NCBI GenBank assembly: GCA_022823085.1
Contig: JAJDXV010000033.1
Location: 1 to 64,000, forward strand
DNA length: 64,000 nt
Direction of reading: 5' to 3'
Source of the DNA: Candidatus Poribacteria bacterium
GTDB taxonomy: Bacteria; Poribacteria; WGA-4E; WGA-3G
In this document: positions 9,030-17,196 of the stretch, piece after piece
Layout of the letters: every line of letters begins with the position of its first letter
How positions within the stretch are numbered: the stretch's first letter is position 1
Program-made: the position numbers and the translations under genes
The notes under the pieces: model-generated
Database searches by the model: none
Seen by the model: only the letters and a program-made list of their open reading frames with translations
Told to the model about the DNA's origin: nothing

Positions 9030-10268
9030 CTATCCTCTACATAAAACGGACACCCGAATTTGCTCCCACTTCCGCTTTGACCGATGCGTCGCAACCCGCC
9101 TATTAAACACAGTGTCCACCGTGAAACCGGCTTCTGCAATGATCGCCTCCAGATTCGCAATCGCCTTAGGTCCCGAAGCATCGGCATAGCCGAGCAAAAC
9201 AACGCCATCGGGCTTCAGGAAATCCGAAACCTGTGCAAAAAAGCGTTTCACCGTCTCCTGTTTCTCATCGTGGATGGCGAGTTCGGCGCGGTTGCGTACG
9301 CGGGCAACAACCCACGGGGCATTGAAGATAATCACATCAAATTGATGAGAAATAAACGGATCGAACAGATCACCGGCAGGCATAACTCTTATACCGTCTG
9401 AATTTGGCAGGAGACGTTGGAGGTTCATGTTCGTCGTCGCAACTGCCTCTGGAAGCAGATCAGAGGCATATATTTCAGCCTGTTCGCCCAATTCTTGCCG
9501 CGCTAACAGCGTTAAACACCCGCTCCCGCATCCGATGTCCACAACTACAACAGACGAATCCGACCGCCGGACATACTGCAACGCCTCCTGAAAACATTCA
9601 ATCGTCTCCTGCGAACGCGGTGCAAGCACATTTTCGGAAGCAACAAGCGAGGCATCAAGCGCACGGATAGGGTAGGTCTCCGCGAGTGCGTCTTGTATCT
9701 GTTGAATCTTAATGAGCGGTAGCAGAAACGGTTTCCCCTGATTCGCGTCTATCGGTTCACCCGCAAGTGCAAGCAAATCAGGAAGGACAGGCGCGGGGTC
9801 AACCTGCAAAACCCCATCAGCATCTGCCCAACATGCGAGCCTTGATAACGCTTCTTTGAACGCACTACCGGCAGAATTTTCACGCGATGCCCCACGATCC
9901 CGCGATTTGGATTTGGTAGGACGCGGCGACTGCTGGACTAAATCCCGTTTGTGACGCTGGATATAGTCCATAACAACCGTAATTTGTTCCCATTCACCTT
10001 CCACAACCGCAACACCGCCGTGACGGACGTGTGTAAAAATCCGGTTGAGATGCTTCAATTCCTGGTGAGCGAACGATTTGACGCGTCCGCGCGCGAAAAC
10101 GACATCCCGATACGCGGTCGGAACATAGAGTTCACCGATGTTGCTAACAAAATAAAAAAGATTGGAAGACTGGAAGATTGGAAGATTGGTGGAAGCGGTT
10201 CTTCTTTCATCCTTCCTTGTTTCCAACCTGTCAACCCTTCCGCGCTTCCAACGTGTGCCGCCGCCCAT
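9030..10268 (-). CDS. PrmC/HemK-like class I SAM-dependent methyltransferase
   Basis: A protein of up to 412 aa. The catalytic part (about residues 200-410) has the SAM-binding VVDIGCGSGCLTL loop (243-255), an acidic residue after strand 2 (YASD) and FNAPW at 315-319 in the place of the NPPY motif of MTases that modify planar nitrogens (glutamine, adenine or guanine). The middle region has no clear match. The first 40 residues are encoded by low-complexity GGAAGATTGG-type repeat DNA, so the true start may lie further in, but no ATG is available before the methionine at about residue 100; the start is therefore unsure. The HEPN protein gene follows after two bases, so the two are likely co-transcribed. 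The substrate is unknown. Confidence 0.7.
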   Translation of the reverse strand: MGGGTRWKRGRVDRLETRKDERRTASTNLPIFQSSNLFYFVSNIGELYVPTAYRDVVFARGRVKSFAHQELKHLNRIFTHVRHGGVAVVEGEWEQITVVMDYIQRHKRDLVQQSPRPTKSKSRDRGASRENSAGSAFKEALSRLACWADADGVLQVDPAPVLPDLLALAGEPIDANQGKPFLLPLIKIQQIQDALAETYPIRALDASLVASENVLAPRSQETIECFQEALQYVRRSDSSVVVVDIGCGSGCLTLLARQELGEQAEIYASDLLPEAVATTNMNLQRLLPNSDGIRVMPAGDLFDPFISHQFDVIIFNAPWVVARVRNRAELAIHDEKQETVKRFFAQVSDFLKPDGVVLLGYADASGPKAIANLEAIIAEAGFTVDTVFNRRVATHRSKRKWEQIRVSVLCRG

Positions 10269-10290
10269 TTTTCTGACCTTCCATCCTTCC
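10161..10290. repeat. GGAAGATTGG-type low-complexity repeat with inverted arms
   Basis: Tandem copies of ATTGGAAGAC / TGGAAGATTG at 10161-10195 face several pyrimidine counterparts (CATCCTTCC, ACCCTTCC, CTTCCATCCTTCC) between 10208 and 10290. It overlaps the annotated N-terminus of the methyltransferase and looks like intergenic repeat DNA. Confidence 0.55.
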
Positions 10291-10309
10291 TACAGTATCA
10301 CCGAACCAC

Positions 10310-11389
10310 TTAGCGAATTTTTACAATTTGCCCCGTCCTGATGGACTCCGCCTCTTTATAGCAGAGCAGCAAGGCATCCCGTGCACCGACACCAGACAAC
10401 GCCGCCGGTTCAGTTCCCGAATCAATCGCCGCAACAGCGTATTGAATTTCACCGACGAACGCATCAATCGGGTCAACATCTCCCAAATCTACCTGCTCCA
10501 CCTCACCGTTGTCGTTGAGGAGTGTCAACGGGACTGCGGTAGACGGTTCACCTGCGAGTGTCGAGAAATCATAGAGCAGTGTCGCCTTTTCGAGGAAGAT
10601 TTCAAACCCGTGTGAGAAGGCGCGCCCGCGTTGCGAAGCACCACCAGAAGAACAGCTGACAGCGATCCCTTTATCGTTGTAGATATATTGTGTCGTCAGG
10701 TAGTCCACATAGTTCGCCCCCACAAGTTTGCCTTGTGAGAACACGGCATCCGGCACACCGCAGAGCAGTTGAATGAAATGCGTATCATGAATGTGTAAAT
10801 CGATGCCGGGGCCACCGCTTTTCTCAAGTGAGGCGGGATCCCGCGCCTGGCTCGGTCTTGACGTAATCCGCTTAAAATGTGCACCGAGGAGTTCACCGTA
10901 TTCACCAGATTCAACGATCTGTTTCGCATAAGCGTACTCCGCAAAGAACGGAAGTACATGCGCAACCATCAGAAAACACGGACCCTCACCTTCTGTCTTA
11001 CGCGCCGCACCAATGCTCTGCTCAAGTTCAACGAGTTCGTTCGCATCATCAATCGAGATGGAAATCGGCTTCTCAACGAGGGTATGTTTTCCGGCATTCA
11101 GGGATGCCATACTTACCGGTTTATGTAGATGCGTCGGTAGGCAAATATCGACCAACTCCACCTCTTCATCGGCAAGGAGTTCGTCAATCTCACTATACTT
11201 TCGGACGTTTGAAAGATCTTCCATACCGCCACGGGGTCCAAAATTACCTTGAATGCCAGTCCAATCGCCAGCAAGTTTCTTCGGATCTCGTGTACAGATA
11301 GCAACGACTTCAGCACCCGTAATACGCTGAATCGCATAATAGTGAATCATCCCCATAAAACCGATACCGACTATTCCGATCTTTGTCAT
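10310..11389 (-). CDS. Gfo/Idh/MocA-family oxidoreductase
   Basis: A 359-aa NAD(P)-dependent dehydrogenase of the glucose-fructose oxidoreductase/inositol dehydrogenase family. The N-terminal Rossmann fold starts IGIVGIGFMGMIHY (GxGxxG). The EKP motif (VEKPISISID, about residue 125) marks the catalytic domain, and GGPGIDLHIHDTHFIQ in the second domain carries the usual His of the active site. Members oxidise sugars, inositols or related polyols. No specific substrate can be read from the sequence. The gene is preceded (in transcription order) by the LamG gene with a hairpin between them, so it may have its own promoter. Confidence 0.9.
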   Translation of the reverse strand: MTKIGIVGIGFMGMIHYYAIQRITGAEVVAICTRDPKKLAGDWTGIQGNFGPRGGMEDLSNVRKYSEIDELLADEEVELVDICLPTHLHKPVSMASLNAGKHTLVEKPISISIDDANELVELEQSIGAARKTEGEGPCFLMVAHVLPFFAEYAYAKQIVESGEYGELLGAHFKRITSRPSQARDPASLEKSGGPGIDLHIHDTHFIQLLCGVPDAVFSQGKLVGANYVDYLTTQYIYNDKGIAVSCSSGGASQRGRAFSHGFEIFLEKATLLYDFSTLAGEPSTAVPLTLLNDNGEVEQVDLGDVDPIDAFVGEIQYAVAAIDSGTEPAALSGVGARDALLLCYKEAESIRTGQIVKIR

Positions 11390-11411
11390 TTTTCCCCCCT
11401 AATATAACAAA

Positions 11412-11438
11412 GCACAGGTGCCGAAATAACACCTGTGC
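11412..11438 (-). terminator. Hairpin terminator downstream of the LamG gene
   Basis: GCACAGGTG (11412-11420) and CACCTGTGC (11430-11438) form a perfect 9-bp stem with a 9-nt loop. On the minus strand it is followed by TTTGTTAT, a moderately T-rich run, 27 nt after the LamG stop codon. Confidence 0.6.
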
Positions 11439-11464
11439 CGTTTAACATTTCTATAGAACAGTTT

Positions 11465-12253
11465 TTAATATGTCCCTGTTCTCCGTTTCATACTACCCCA
11501 GGTTGTTGCGACTTTATCAAGCGGCGAAACTTCAAGAAAACCTTCGTTCGCTATTTCTTGGATTTCATCTTCACTTAGCGCACGACTCCAGACCGCAGCT
11601 TCGTCAATAGAACCATTCTCGAAGGTATAATTCGGACGGTCCTTAGAACACCCGATCCGTAAATCCTGATCGTTAGTGCCTTTGAAATCAAACTTTTCGG
11701 CTTTCTCAGCTGCGAGCTCACCATCTACGTAGACTTTCATAACGGCACCATCATAAGTGCCAACGACGTGATGCCATTTTTTCGTATCCAGTGCATGCGG
11801 CTGGCTCAAGGTCGGTCTACTGTTACCGGTCCCCAAGAACATATTAAAATTCTTACCGCCATTGAAGGCACCGATCCCGTAGGAAGAGTGCTCACCCCCG
11901 TTATGGCAGTTTTTGTCGAACCACTGCGCGTCAGTGTTCCAAGAATCCTGATTGATCCAAGCGGCCATCGTGATTTCACCGGTGATTTTCAGTTCATCGG
12001 AGGCTGGCACATTCACACAATCAGCACCTACCGCTGTAATGCGAATTGCATCCCCATATTTGCCTTTCACAATGTCGGTATTGGCAATGATATCGGCATC
12101 AAGCCCATTGCCGGAATCATCAACAACCGTCTTACCATTAATATTGTCAAACGTGAAGTAAACAACCAGTCCTTCAGCGAGATCCGCTGTAGCATATCCT
12201 GCTGTGATCAGTACCAGTGCGATAAGCACAGCACAACTAAATAACTGTTTCAT
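11465..12253 (-). CDS. Secreted LamG (concanavalin A-like) domain protein
   Basis: A 262-aa protein with a signal peptide (hydrophobic residues 6-22, ending TADLA) followed by one LamG/laminin-G-like jelly-roll domain: LVVYFTFDNINGKTVVDDSGNGLDA, then MAAWINQ, WHHVVGTYDGAVMKVYVDGE and IDEAAVWSRALSEDEIQEI. Such domains bind carbohydrates or proteins outside the cell. After the fold there is a short tail, KVATTWGSMK, that recurs at the ends of the two LamG proteins at 20230 and 21102. It is a paralogue of those but clearly more distant. The function beyond binding is unknown. Confidence 0.88.
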   Translation of the reverse strand: MKQLFSCAVLIALVLITAGYATADLAEGLVVYFTFDNINGKTVVDDSGNGLDADIIANTDIVKGKYGDAIRITAVGADCVNVPASDELKITGEITMAAWINQDSWNTDAQWFDKNCHNGGEHSSYGIGAFNGGKNFNMFLGTGNSRPTLSQPHALDTKKWHHVVGTYDGAVMKVYVDGELAAEKAEKFDFKGTNDQDLRIGCSKDRPNYTFENGSIDEAAVWSRALSEDEIQEIANEGFLEVSPLDKVATTWGSMKRRTGTY

Positions 12254-12397
12254 CTATCCGGTCCTCCTATGGAGATTCTTGACTTCTGTTTAACGCAAGA
12301 AATTTGCACCTTCCATCAAATTTTCCAGATTTTAGCAGAAAGTCAGAGATAAATCAACATTTATTATTTACGGCACCGTTAGATACAATATCCAATT

Positions 12398-13228
12398 CTA
12401 AACATCAGAAGCAAACACAGCGTTCATAACCTCTTCCCATCTGCCTTCAAATTTCTCGCCGAACTCAGTTTCGCCACCTGTCGCAAGCGGACCCCGAAGC
12501 ATCGGTTTAGTCGTATTATTCCGCTCCCAGAGTTCCTTGCCACCGAAATCGTTATGCAAGAAGTGAAGTGCGACACCTGCGCGCGCCTCATCAGAGCGGT
12601 TCGACCGCGTACAGTGCGCGACACCGTAACAAAAGAAAAGGACACCCCCTGCCTTTAATTCTATCGGCACGGCACGTTCTTCAGGCGGATCACACCGAAT
12701 GTGATGATCGCTCAACGGGTCGCGGTAGTGCGCATAACGCTCCCGATGGCTCCCCGGAATGACGTGCATACACCCATTCTCAACGTTCGCATCGTGAATA
12801 GCGATCCACATCGCCGTCCCCCGCAACGGGTCCGCGATCTTGAAATAGGCGTTATCTTGGTGCCAACTCGTCCCGACCCCAACCTTCGGTGGCTTCCAGA
12901 ACGCCTGATCCAACTCCAACATAAATTCGTCACCGATGAGTTGTTCGACAGCAGAGATAACCTTCGGATGAAACGGCAACGCCTTGTGCAAGTCGCTACG
13001 GTTATTCAACGGTATAACCTGAAGGTTCTGCCGTTCGCCTCCGTTGTCCCGCTTGGTGCCATCGTCTTGCACCGCACAATTAATGCCAGTCCCGTTTTCG
13101 AGTTCAGTGTTATAGATCCGTTCAAGCTCAACCCGGAGCGCGTTTGCTTCCATCGGACTAAAAAATCCGTCAATAGCAAGGTACCCCTTGTCTCGGAAAT
13201 GAGCGAGTTGTTTATCACTTAATCGCAT
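12398..13228 (-). CDS. Phytanoyl-CoA dioxygenase (PhyH) family protein
   Basis: A 276-aa Fe(II)/2-oxoglutarate-dependent dioxygenase. The core shows WHQDNAYF (iron-binding His and Asp), MWIAIHDANVENGCMHVIPGSH and GVLFFCYGVAHCTRSNRS (second iron His and the Arg that would hold 2-oxoglutarate). A longer open frame runs upstream, but it would overlap the previous gene by several hundred bases; GGAAGG before the ATG at 13228 supports the shorter start used here. It lies 16 nt after the ATP-grasp-like gene, so they form a likely operon. Family members hydroxylate lipids, amino acids or secondary metabolites. The substrate is unknown. Confidence 0.9.
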   Translation of the reverse strand: MRLSDKQLAHFRDKGYLAIDGFFSPMEANALRVELERIYNTELENGTGINCAVQDDGTKRDNGGERQNLQVIPLNNRSDLHKALPFHPKVISAVEQLIGDEFMLELDQAFWKPPKVGVGTSWHQDNAYFKIADPLRGTAMWIAIHDANVENGCMHVIPGSHRERYAHYRDPLSDHHIRCDPPEERAVPIELKAGGVLFFCYGVAHCTRSNRSDEARAGVALHFLHNDFGGKELWERNNTTKPMLRGPLATGGETEFGEKFEGRWEEVMNAVFASDV

Positions 13229-13244
13229 TACCCAATCACCTTCC

Positions 13245-14651
13245 TTATTGCATCTGTGCACACGGCACAATAATAGAGTCCACCATACCGTGTAAAATCT
13301 TCTTGTCAGCCGGGCAGACCGCCGCCTGCATGCCACCCAATCTAACTGTGTCGCCGACAACAAAATAGTATGGACGGAGCAGCGGACGGCACGCCATCTC
13401 TTGCACATCACCCGCGTCAAAATCGTAATACTGCATCCGTACCCGTCTCGCTGTGTGAAACCGTTGTAAGACATGCGGGTTCTTCTCAAAATTGTCAAGA
13501 CTGTCGTCAATAACGGTTTCCCATTCCTCCGTCGGGAGATCGTGTCCGATCGCGACACCGCGGCTGCCCCACGCGAGTTCAGAAAAACCGGACGGTTTAA
13601 TCACCAACTCGCGCTGCTTTTGTGTCAGTGTACCGAGTTGTCGCCAGTCGGTCACAACCTCACCTTCTACCATCAAACCGGGGATAACAGCATGCGGCGG
13701 AAGCGGACGCGCATCAATAATCCACGTCTCCGGGATGACCTCCTGCAAGAACGCGTAGGTCCGCTTACCGAGCTGACGTTTCCAAAACGGTTGAAGTGTA
13801 GGATGGTGGAACAGAGCAAGACACAACTTCTCTTCGAGGTAGGATTTCGGAGGTGGTGTCATCACGACAGTGCGTTTCTTCGCACTATAGAACATTAATT
13901 CCGATTTCGGGATATTCAGAAGATCAAACAATTCATAGAAACGGTATAGCACATCGACCAGCAGTTCGTCGTCTCCATGTTCAACAAGCAGTCCATCTTC
14001 TGTAAAAATGATTTCGTGTGGTTTAACAGTGAACGCCTTCACACCGACGCCACAAAGCGCGTCAGCGAGCCATACCATCTCCGCCCAATAATCTTCTGAT
14101 TCGTCTGAGACAACAATCGCAAGCGTCGGCTCCTCTTTCTTTCCGAGTGCGCGAATCATATCGGCATATCCGTTCACCATCCCATTGTCGCCACCGATAA
14201 TAGCATAGCCGAGTTCCGCATACAACCGTGCCAGACAACCCGTCGCGCCAATGAAACCCGGAATCGAATCGAGTTCCGTAATCGCCATACCGTCAGCGGT
14301 CGGCAAGATGTCAGGACGTAGGACACCCGGCAGCTGCGTCTTAAAACGGTTCATCCGACCATACTGGATAACCGCCTCCGGTTTCCCGATCTCCAAATAT
14401 TCAGCGACCCAAGCAGGTTGAATACCGCGCACGCTCTGCGAATAGAGCAAATTACACGCACGATAGAAATTTAAAAGGTGCGGACCGAGCGCTTCAAACC
14501 ACTCTAATTCTGCTTCGGTAACCCAGAACGGTTCGGGTGAAATACGCCAAGAGGTATTGCAGTCCGGATGAACCTCTCGTTTCTCACTTTCAAATAACTT
14601 TGCCTTCGGAATCTCATCATTAATAAATAGACATTTCTGTTTAGCATCCAA
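13245..14651 (-). CDS. ATP-grasp-like protein, glutathionylspermidine-synthase type fold (tentative)
   Basis: A 468-aa soluble protein. The segment LRPDILPTADGMAITELDSIPGFIGATG (about 110-140) resembles the DNA-like 'tEiNsipG' segment of circularly permuted ATP-grasp enzymes, and the C-terminal half has ELVIKPSGFSELAWGSRGVAIG, a plausible nucleotide-binding Lys and glycine-rich loop. I know no named enzyme with this sequence. ATP-grasp enzymes ligate a carboxylate to an amine or thiol. Its close linkage to the PhyH gene suggests both act on one small molecule, perhaps a modified amino acid or peptide; that is inference. The start ATG lies in A/T-rich DNA with no clear ribosome site. Confidence 0.5.
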   Translation of the reverse strand: MDAKQKCLFINDEIPKAKLFESEKREVHPDCNTSWRISPEPFWVTEAELEWFEALGPHLLNFYRACNLLYSQSVRGIQPAWVAEYLEIGKPEAVIQYGRMNRFKTQLPGVLRPDILPTADGMAITELDSIPGFIGATGCLARLYAELGYAIIGGDNGMVNGYADMIRALGKKEEPTLAIVVSDESEDYWAEMVWLADALCGVGVKAFTVKPHEIIFTEDGLLVEHGDDELLVDVLYRFYELFDLLNIPKSELMFYSAKKRTVVMTPPPKSYLEEKLCLALFHHPTLQPFWKRQLGKRTYAFLQEVIPETWIIDARPLPPHAVIPGLMVEGEVVTDWRQLGTLTQKQRELVIKPSGFSELAWGSRGVAIGHDLPTEEWETVIDDSLDNFEKNPHVLQRFHTARRVRMQYYDFDAGDVQEMACRPLLRPYYFVVGDTVRLGGMQAAVCPADKKILHGMVDSIIVPCAQMQ

Positions 14652-14655
14652 TTTT

Positions 14656-14780
14656 TTAATTATTCCTTGCGGTTCGATCAGGCTAATTGGGGAAATAACG
14701 TTAATCGACGTATATCCGCCTGCGCCGTTGTTGCAGGCTACAACTACCGTTAAATCTTCTAATTATTCCTCGCGGTTCGG
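14656..14780. repeat. Intergenic repeat cluster, including a CCGCCTGCRCCG-type element
   Basis: A 21-nt sequence (TTAATTATTCCTTGCGGTTC at 14656 and a near copy at 14760) brackets a 28-nt element, ATCCGCCTGCGCC followed by GTTGTTGCAGGCTAC (14714-14741). The same 28-nt element occurs twice at 24206-24321. It contains the imperfect palindrome GCCTGC..GCAGGC. Confidence 0.75.
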
Positions 14781-14817
14781 TTCCGATAATTGAATAAATC
14801 AAAAACCTCATCTATTG

Positions 14818-16404
14818 CTACGGAAGGAAAACCTGTTTAACGAAGTCAATCTTCTTTTGTGAAGCGATCGTTTGCAAAACGTGTCGCGGCACAGGACTGT
14901 CCACGTTGATAAGCGTCACAGCGAGTTCCCATAAGCGCGAACGTCCGACAGTCATATCGGCGATGTTAATGCCGTGTTCTCCGAGAATCGTCCCCATTAA
15001 CCCTATCATTCCCGGCTGGTCGCTGTTATAGATGAGAAGGATATACCCCGTCGGTCTCACGTTTATATGGTGTTGGTCAATACGGACGATGCGGATGTCT
15101 TTCTTTCCGAATGCGGTGCCTTCAATCACCGTCTCACCGTTATCCGTTGCAACAGTAATCGCGATAGAGTTCGCATAATCCGCCTCCGATTCGCTTTTCG
15201 TCTCCGTAACAGAAATCCCACGCTGTTTAACTAAGAAGGGTGCGTTGACATAGTTGACCTCCGTCAGCACGGGTGTCAAAAGTCCTTTCTGTAAAGCGAC
15301 AGTTACAGGTGTAACATCCTCGTTCTGGAAAAGTGTCCCATTATAATGGATTTTAATCGCCGATATTTGTCCCTCAACGATCTGCGTCTGAAAACCACCA
15401 ATCTTTTCCGCGAGTTCGAGATAGGGGCCCAAAATATCGAGGGTTCTCGGATCAATTTTCGGTTGATTGACGGCGTTCGCAACCGGTTGCCCGTGGAGGG
15501 CGTTCCGTACCTGCTGTGCCACCTCAATAGCGACATGCTCCTGTGCCTCCGATGTCGATGCGCCGAGGTGTGGAAGTGCCAACACGTTTTCCAGATCCAG
15601 CAGCGGTGTATCCGTCGCAGGTTCGTCTTCAAAAACATCTAACGCAGCACCCGCGAGTTCGCCAGCCTTCAAAGCATCGTACAACGCAGCTTCATCAATG
15701 ATACCACCACGCGCACAGTTAATCAATCGGCAACTCGGTTTCATCAGGGCAAACTCAGACGCGCCGATACTATGATAGGTCTCAGCATTCAGATGCGTAT
15801 GAACAGAGATATAATCCGATTCCTGAAATAGCGTCCGCCGATCCACAAGCCGAATACCGATTTTTTCCGCCGCGCTCGCTGAGATATACGGGTCGTAGGC
15901 GATGACCTGCATCTCGAAAGCCTGTGCCCGTCTCGCCACTTCTTGTCCGATCCGCCCTAACCCGATCGTCCCAAAAACCTTCCGATATAATTCAACACCG
16001 ATGAAATCGTTGCGCTGCCAGGCTCGGTTTCTCAGTGAAATACCGGCAGGCACTATATTACGCGCCAGTGCCAACAACATAGCGACCGTATGTTCCGCCG
16101 CCGCAATTGTATTACCTGTCGGCGTGTTAACAACCAAGATACCGTTCCGTGTTGCTGCTTGTACGTCGATGTTATCCACACCGACCCCGGCGCGCCCAAT
16201 CACTTTTAACTGCTTCGCTGCAGCAATGACATCTGCGGTTACTTTCGTCGCACTCCTGATGAGGAGCGCATGATAGTCAGCAATCCGTTCCAACAACTCT
16301 CCGTGCGAAAGATCGAGGATAACATCCACCTCAAAATCGCCACGCTCCGTCAGAACATCCAAGCCTTGCTGCGACAGCAAATCGCTGACCAGCACCTTAT
16401 TCAT
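14818..16404 (-). CDS. serA: D-3-phosphoglycerate dehydrogenase SerA
   Basis: A 528-aa enzyme catalysing the NAD-dependent oxidation of 3-phosphoglycerate, the first step of serine synthesis. The order is: substrate domain (ALLIRSATKVTADVI), nucleotide-binding domain (GTIGLGRIGQEVARRA; GxGxxG near residue 150), catalytic region with NCARGGIIDEAALYDAL and ALPHLGASTSEAQ (catalytic His), then an allosteric substrate-binding domain and a C-terminal ACT domain (YILLIYNSDQPGMIGLMGTIL) that usually binds serine. This is the long type-1 form, and the length fits. A perfect-consensus sigma70 promoter lies 77 nt upstream. It is divergent from tatA. Confidence 0.96.
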   Translation of the reverse strand: MNKVLVSDLLSQQGLDVLTERGDFEVDVILDLSHGELLERIADYHALLIRSATKVTADVIAAAKQLKVIGRAGVGVDNIDVQAATRNGILVVNTPTGNTIAAAEHTVAMLLALARNIVPAGISLRNRAWQRNDFIGVELYRKVFGTIGLGRIGQEVARRAQAFEMQVIAYDPYISASAAEKIGIRLVDRRTLFQESDYISVHTHLNAETYHSIGASEFALMKPSCRLINCARGGIIDEAALYDALKAGELAGAALDVFEDEPATDTPLLDLENVLALPHLGASTSEAQEHVAIEVAQQVRNALHGQPVANAVNQPKIDPRTLDILGPYLELAEKIGGFQTQIVEGQISAIKIHYNGTLFQNEDVTPVTVALQKGLLTPVLTEVNYVNAPFLVKQRGISVTETKSESEADYANSIAITVATDNGETVIEGTAFGKKDIRIVRIDQHHINVRPTGYILLIYNSDQPGMIGLMGTILGEHGINIADMTVGRSRLWELAVTLINVDSPVPRHVLQTIASQKKIDFVKQVFLP

Positions 16405-16480
16405 AATCCAAACTCCTCCACGGTTAGCCTGCCAAAACGCTCCCTTACATTCGTTAGTTTTACTTGCAAGGCACCTCTAA

Positions 16481-16509
16481 ATTATAGCATGTCTGAAACC
16501 TTCTGTCAA
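16481..16509 (-). promoter_or_regulatory. Consensus sigma70-type promoter for serA
   Basis: On the minus strand, TTGACA (16504-16509) and TATAAT (16481-16486) are exact consensus hexamers separated by 17 nt, with TG just upstream of the -10 (TGCTATAAT). It ends 77 nt before the serA start. Confidence 0.85.
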
Positions 16510-16540
16510 TTACATTATTTTCCACCAAATCAAATACTAT

Positions 16541-16569
16541 TGGACATATTTTTTTTAATGTGATAGTAT
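16541..16569 (+). promoter_or_regulatory. Possible promoter for tatA
   Basis: TGGACA (16541-16546) and TAGTAT (16564-16569) are 17 nt apart, about 70 nt before the tatA ATG. Matches are partial. Confidence 0.35.
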
Positions 16570-16637
16570 ATACGCTAATATCCAGCGTGCGCTTTTACGG
16601 CGCACAAATCACGACGTTAAAATACGGAGGCATAGAC

Positions 16638-16844
16638 ATGTTTGGCCTAGGTCCCTTAGAATTAGTAATTATATTGACTATTGTGCTACTCATATTCGGC
16701 GGAAAGCGTATTCCTGAGTTGGCACGCGGTCTCGGCAAAAGCGTCACAAACTTTAAAGCCGGACTCAATGAAGAAAACGGAAACGAAACCGAAACCACTG
16801 CACAACAAGACGCAGAATCACCGTCAAACGAGAAAACCGGATAG
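16638..16844 (+). CDS. tatA: Sec-independent protein translocase subunit TatA
   Basis: A 68-aa protein of the twin-arginine translocase, which moves folded proteins across the inner membrane. It has a short transmembrane helix (LELVIILTIVLLIFG), the hinge residues GGKRIPELARGLGKSV and an amphipathic helix, then a charged disordered tail. GGAGG at 16626-16630 lies seven bases before the ATG at 16638, which rules out the longer frame starting at 16560. No tatC is in the window. It is followed at 12 nt by the CMD protein gene. Confidence 0.93.
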   Translation: MFGLGPLELVIILTIVLLIFGGKRIPELARGLGKSVTNFKAGLNEENGNETETTAQQDAESPSNEKTG

Positions 16845-16855
16845 GAAAACAGGAA

Positions 16856-17185
16856 ATGAAAGATAAATTACCCGATTTTCTCCAAAACGTGATTGAAGAA
16901 TACCCTGAAGTCTGGACAGCGTATCAGGCACTCGGCGAGGCATCCAGTAACGCCGGTCCTATGGAACCGAAAACCGTCCGACTCGTCAAACTTGCACTCG
17001 CTATCGGTGCGAAGTCTGAAGGTGCAGTGCATTCGCATACACGGCGCGCGCTCCGAGAAGGGATCACGCCAGAAGAATTGCAACAAGTGGCACTGCTCGC
17101 GATAACCTCGATCGGTTGGTCGTCGAGTATGGCAGCACTGTCTTGGATTCAGGATGTACTGAACAAACAGTCGCAGTCTGATTGA
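16856..17185 (+). CDS. Carboxymuconolactone decarboxylase (CMD/AhpD-like) family protein lacking the redox cysteines
   Basis: A 109-aa all-helical protein of the AhpD/CMD fold (PKTVRLVKLALAIGAKSEGAVHSHTRRALREG, then EELQQVALLAITSIG). In AhpD the corresponding segment carries a CxxC redox pair; here it reads SEGAVHSHTRRA, with Ala and Ser instead of the cysteines while the Glu and His remain. So it is unlikely to act as a thiol peroxidase. It may be a decarboxylase-like or structural member. Its length fits a single CMD domain. It lies close after tatA and its stop is just upstream of the TPR gene start, so co-transcription is likely. Confidence 0.85.
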   Translation: MKDKLPDFLQNVIEEYPEVWTAYQALGEASSNAGPMEPKTVRLVKLALAIGAKSEGAVHSHTRRALREGITPEELQQVALLAITSIGWSSSMAALSWIQDVLNKQSQSD

Positions 17186-17196
17186 GGAAAATTGGG

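Noticed and set aside
13229..13558. N-terminal extension of the PhyH gene
   Set aside because: It would overlap the upstream ATP-grasp-like gene by over 300 nt, the extension has no family similarity, and a good start exists at 13228.
14670..14690. GGTTCGATC-like sequence resembling a tRNA T-arm
   Set aside because: No acceptor or anticodon stem can be formed around it, and the same GCGGTTCG stretch recurs at 14772 as part of a repeat.
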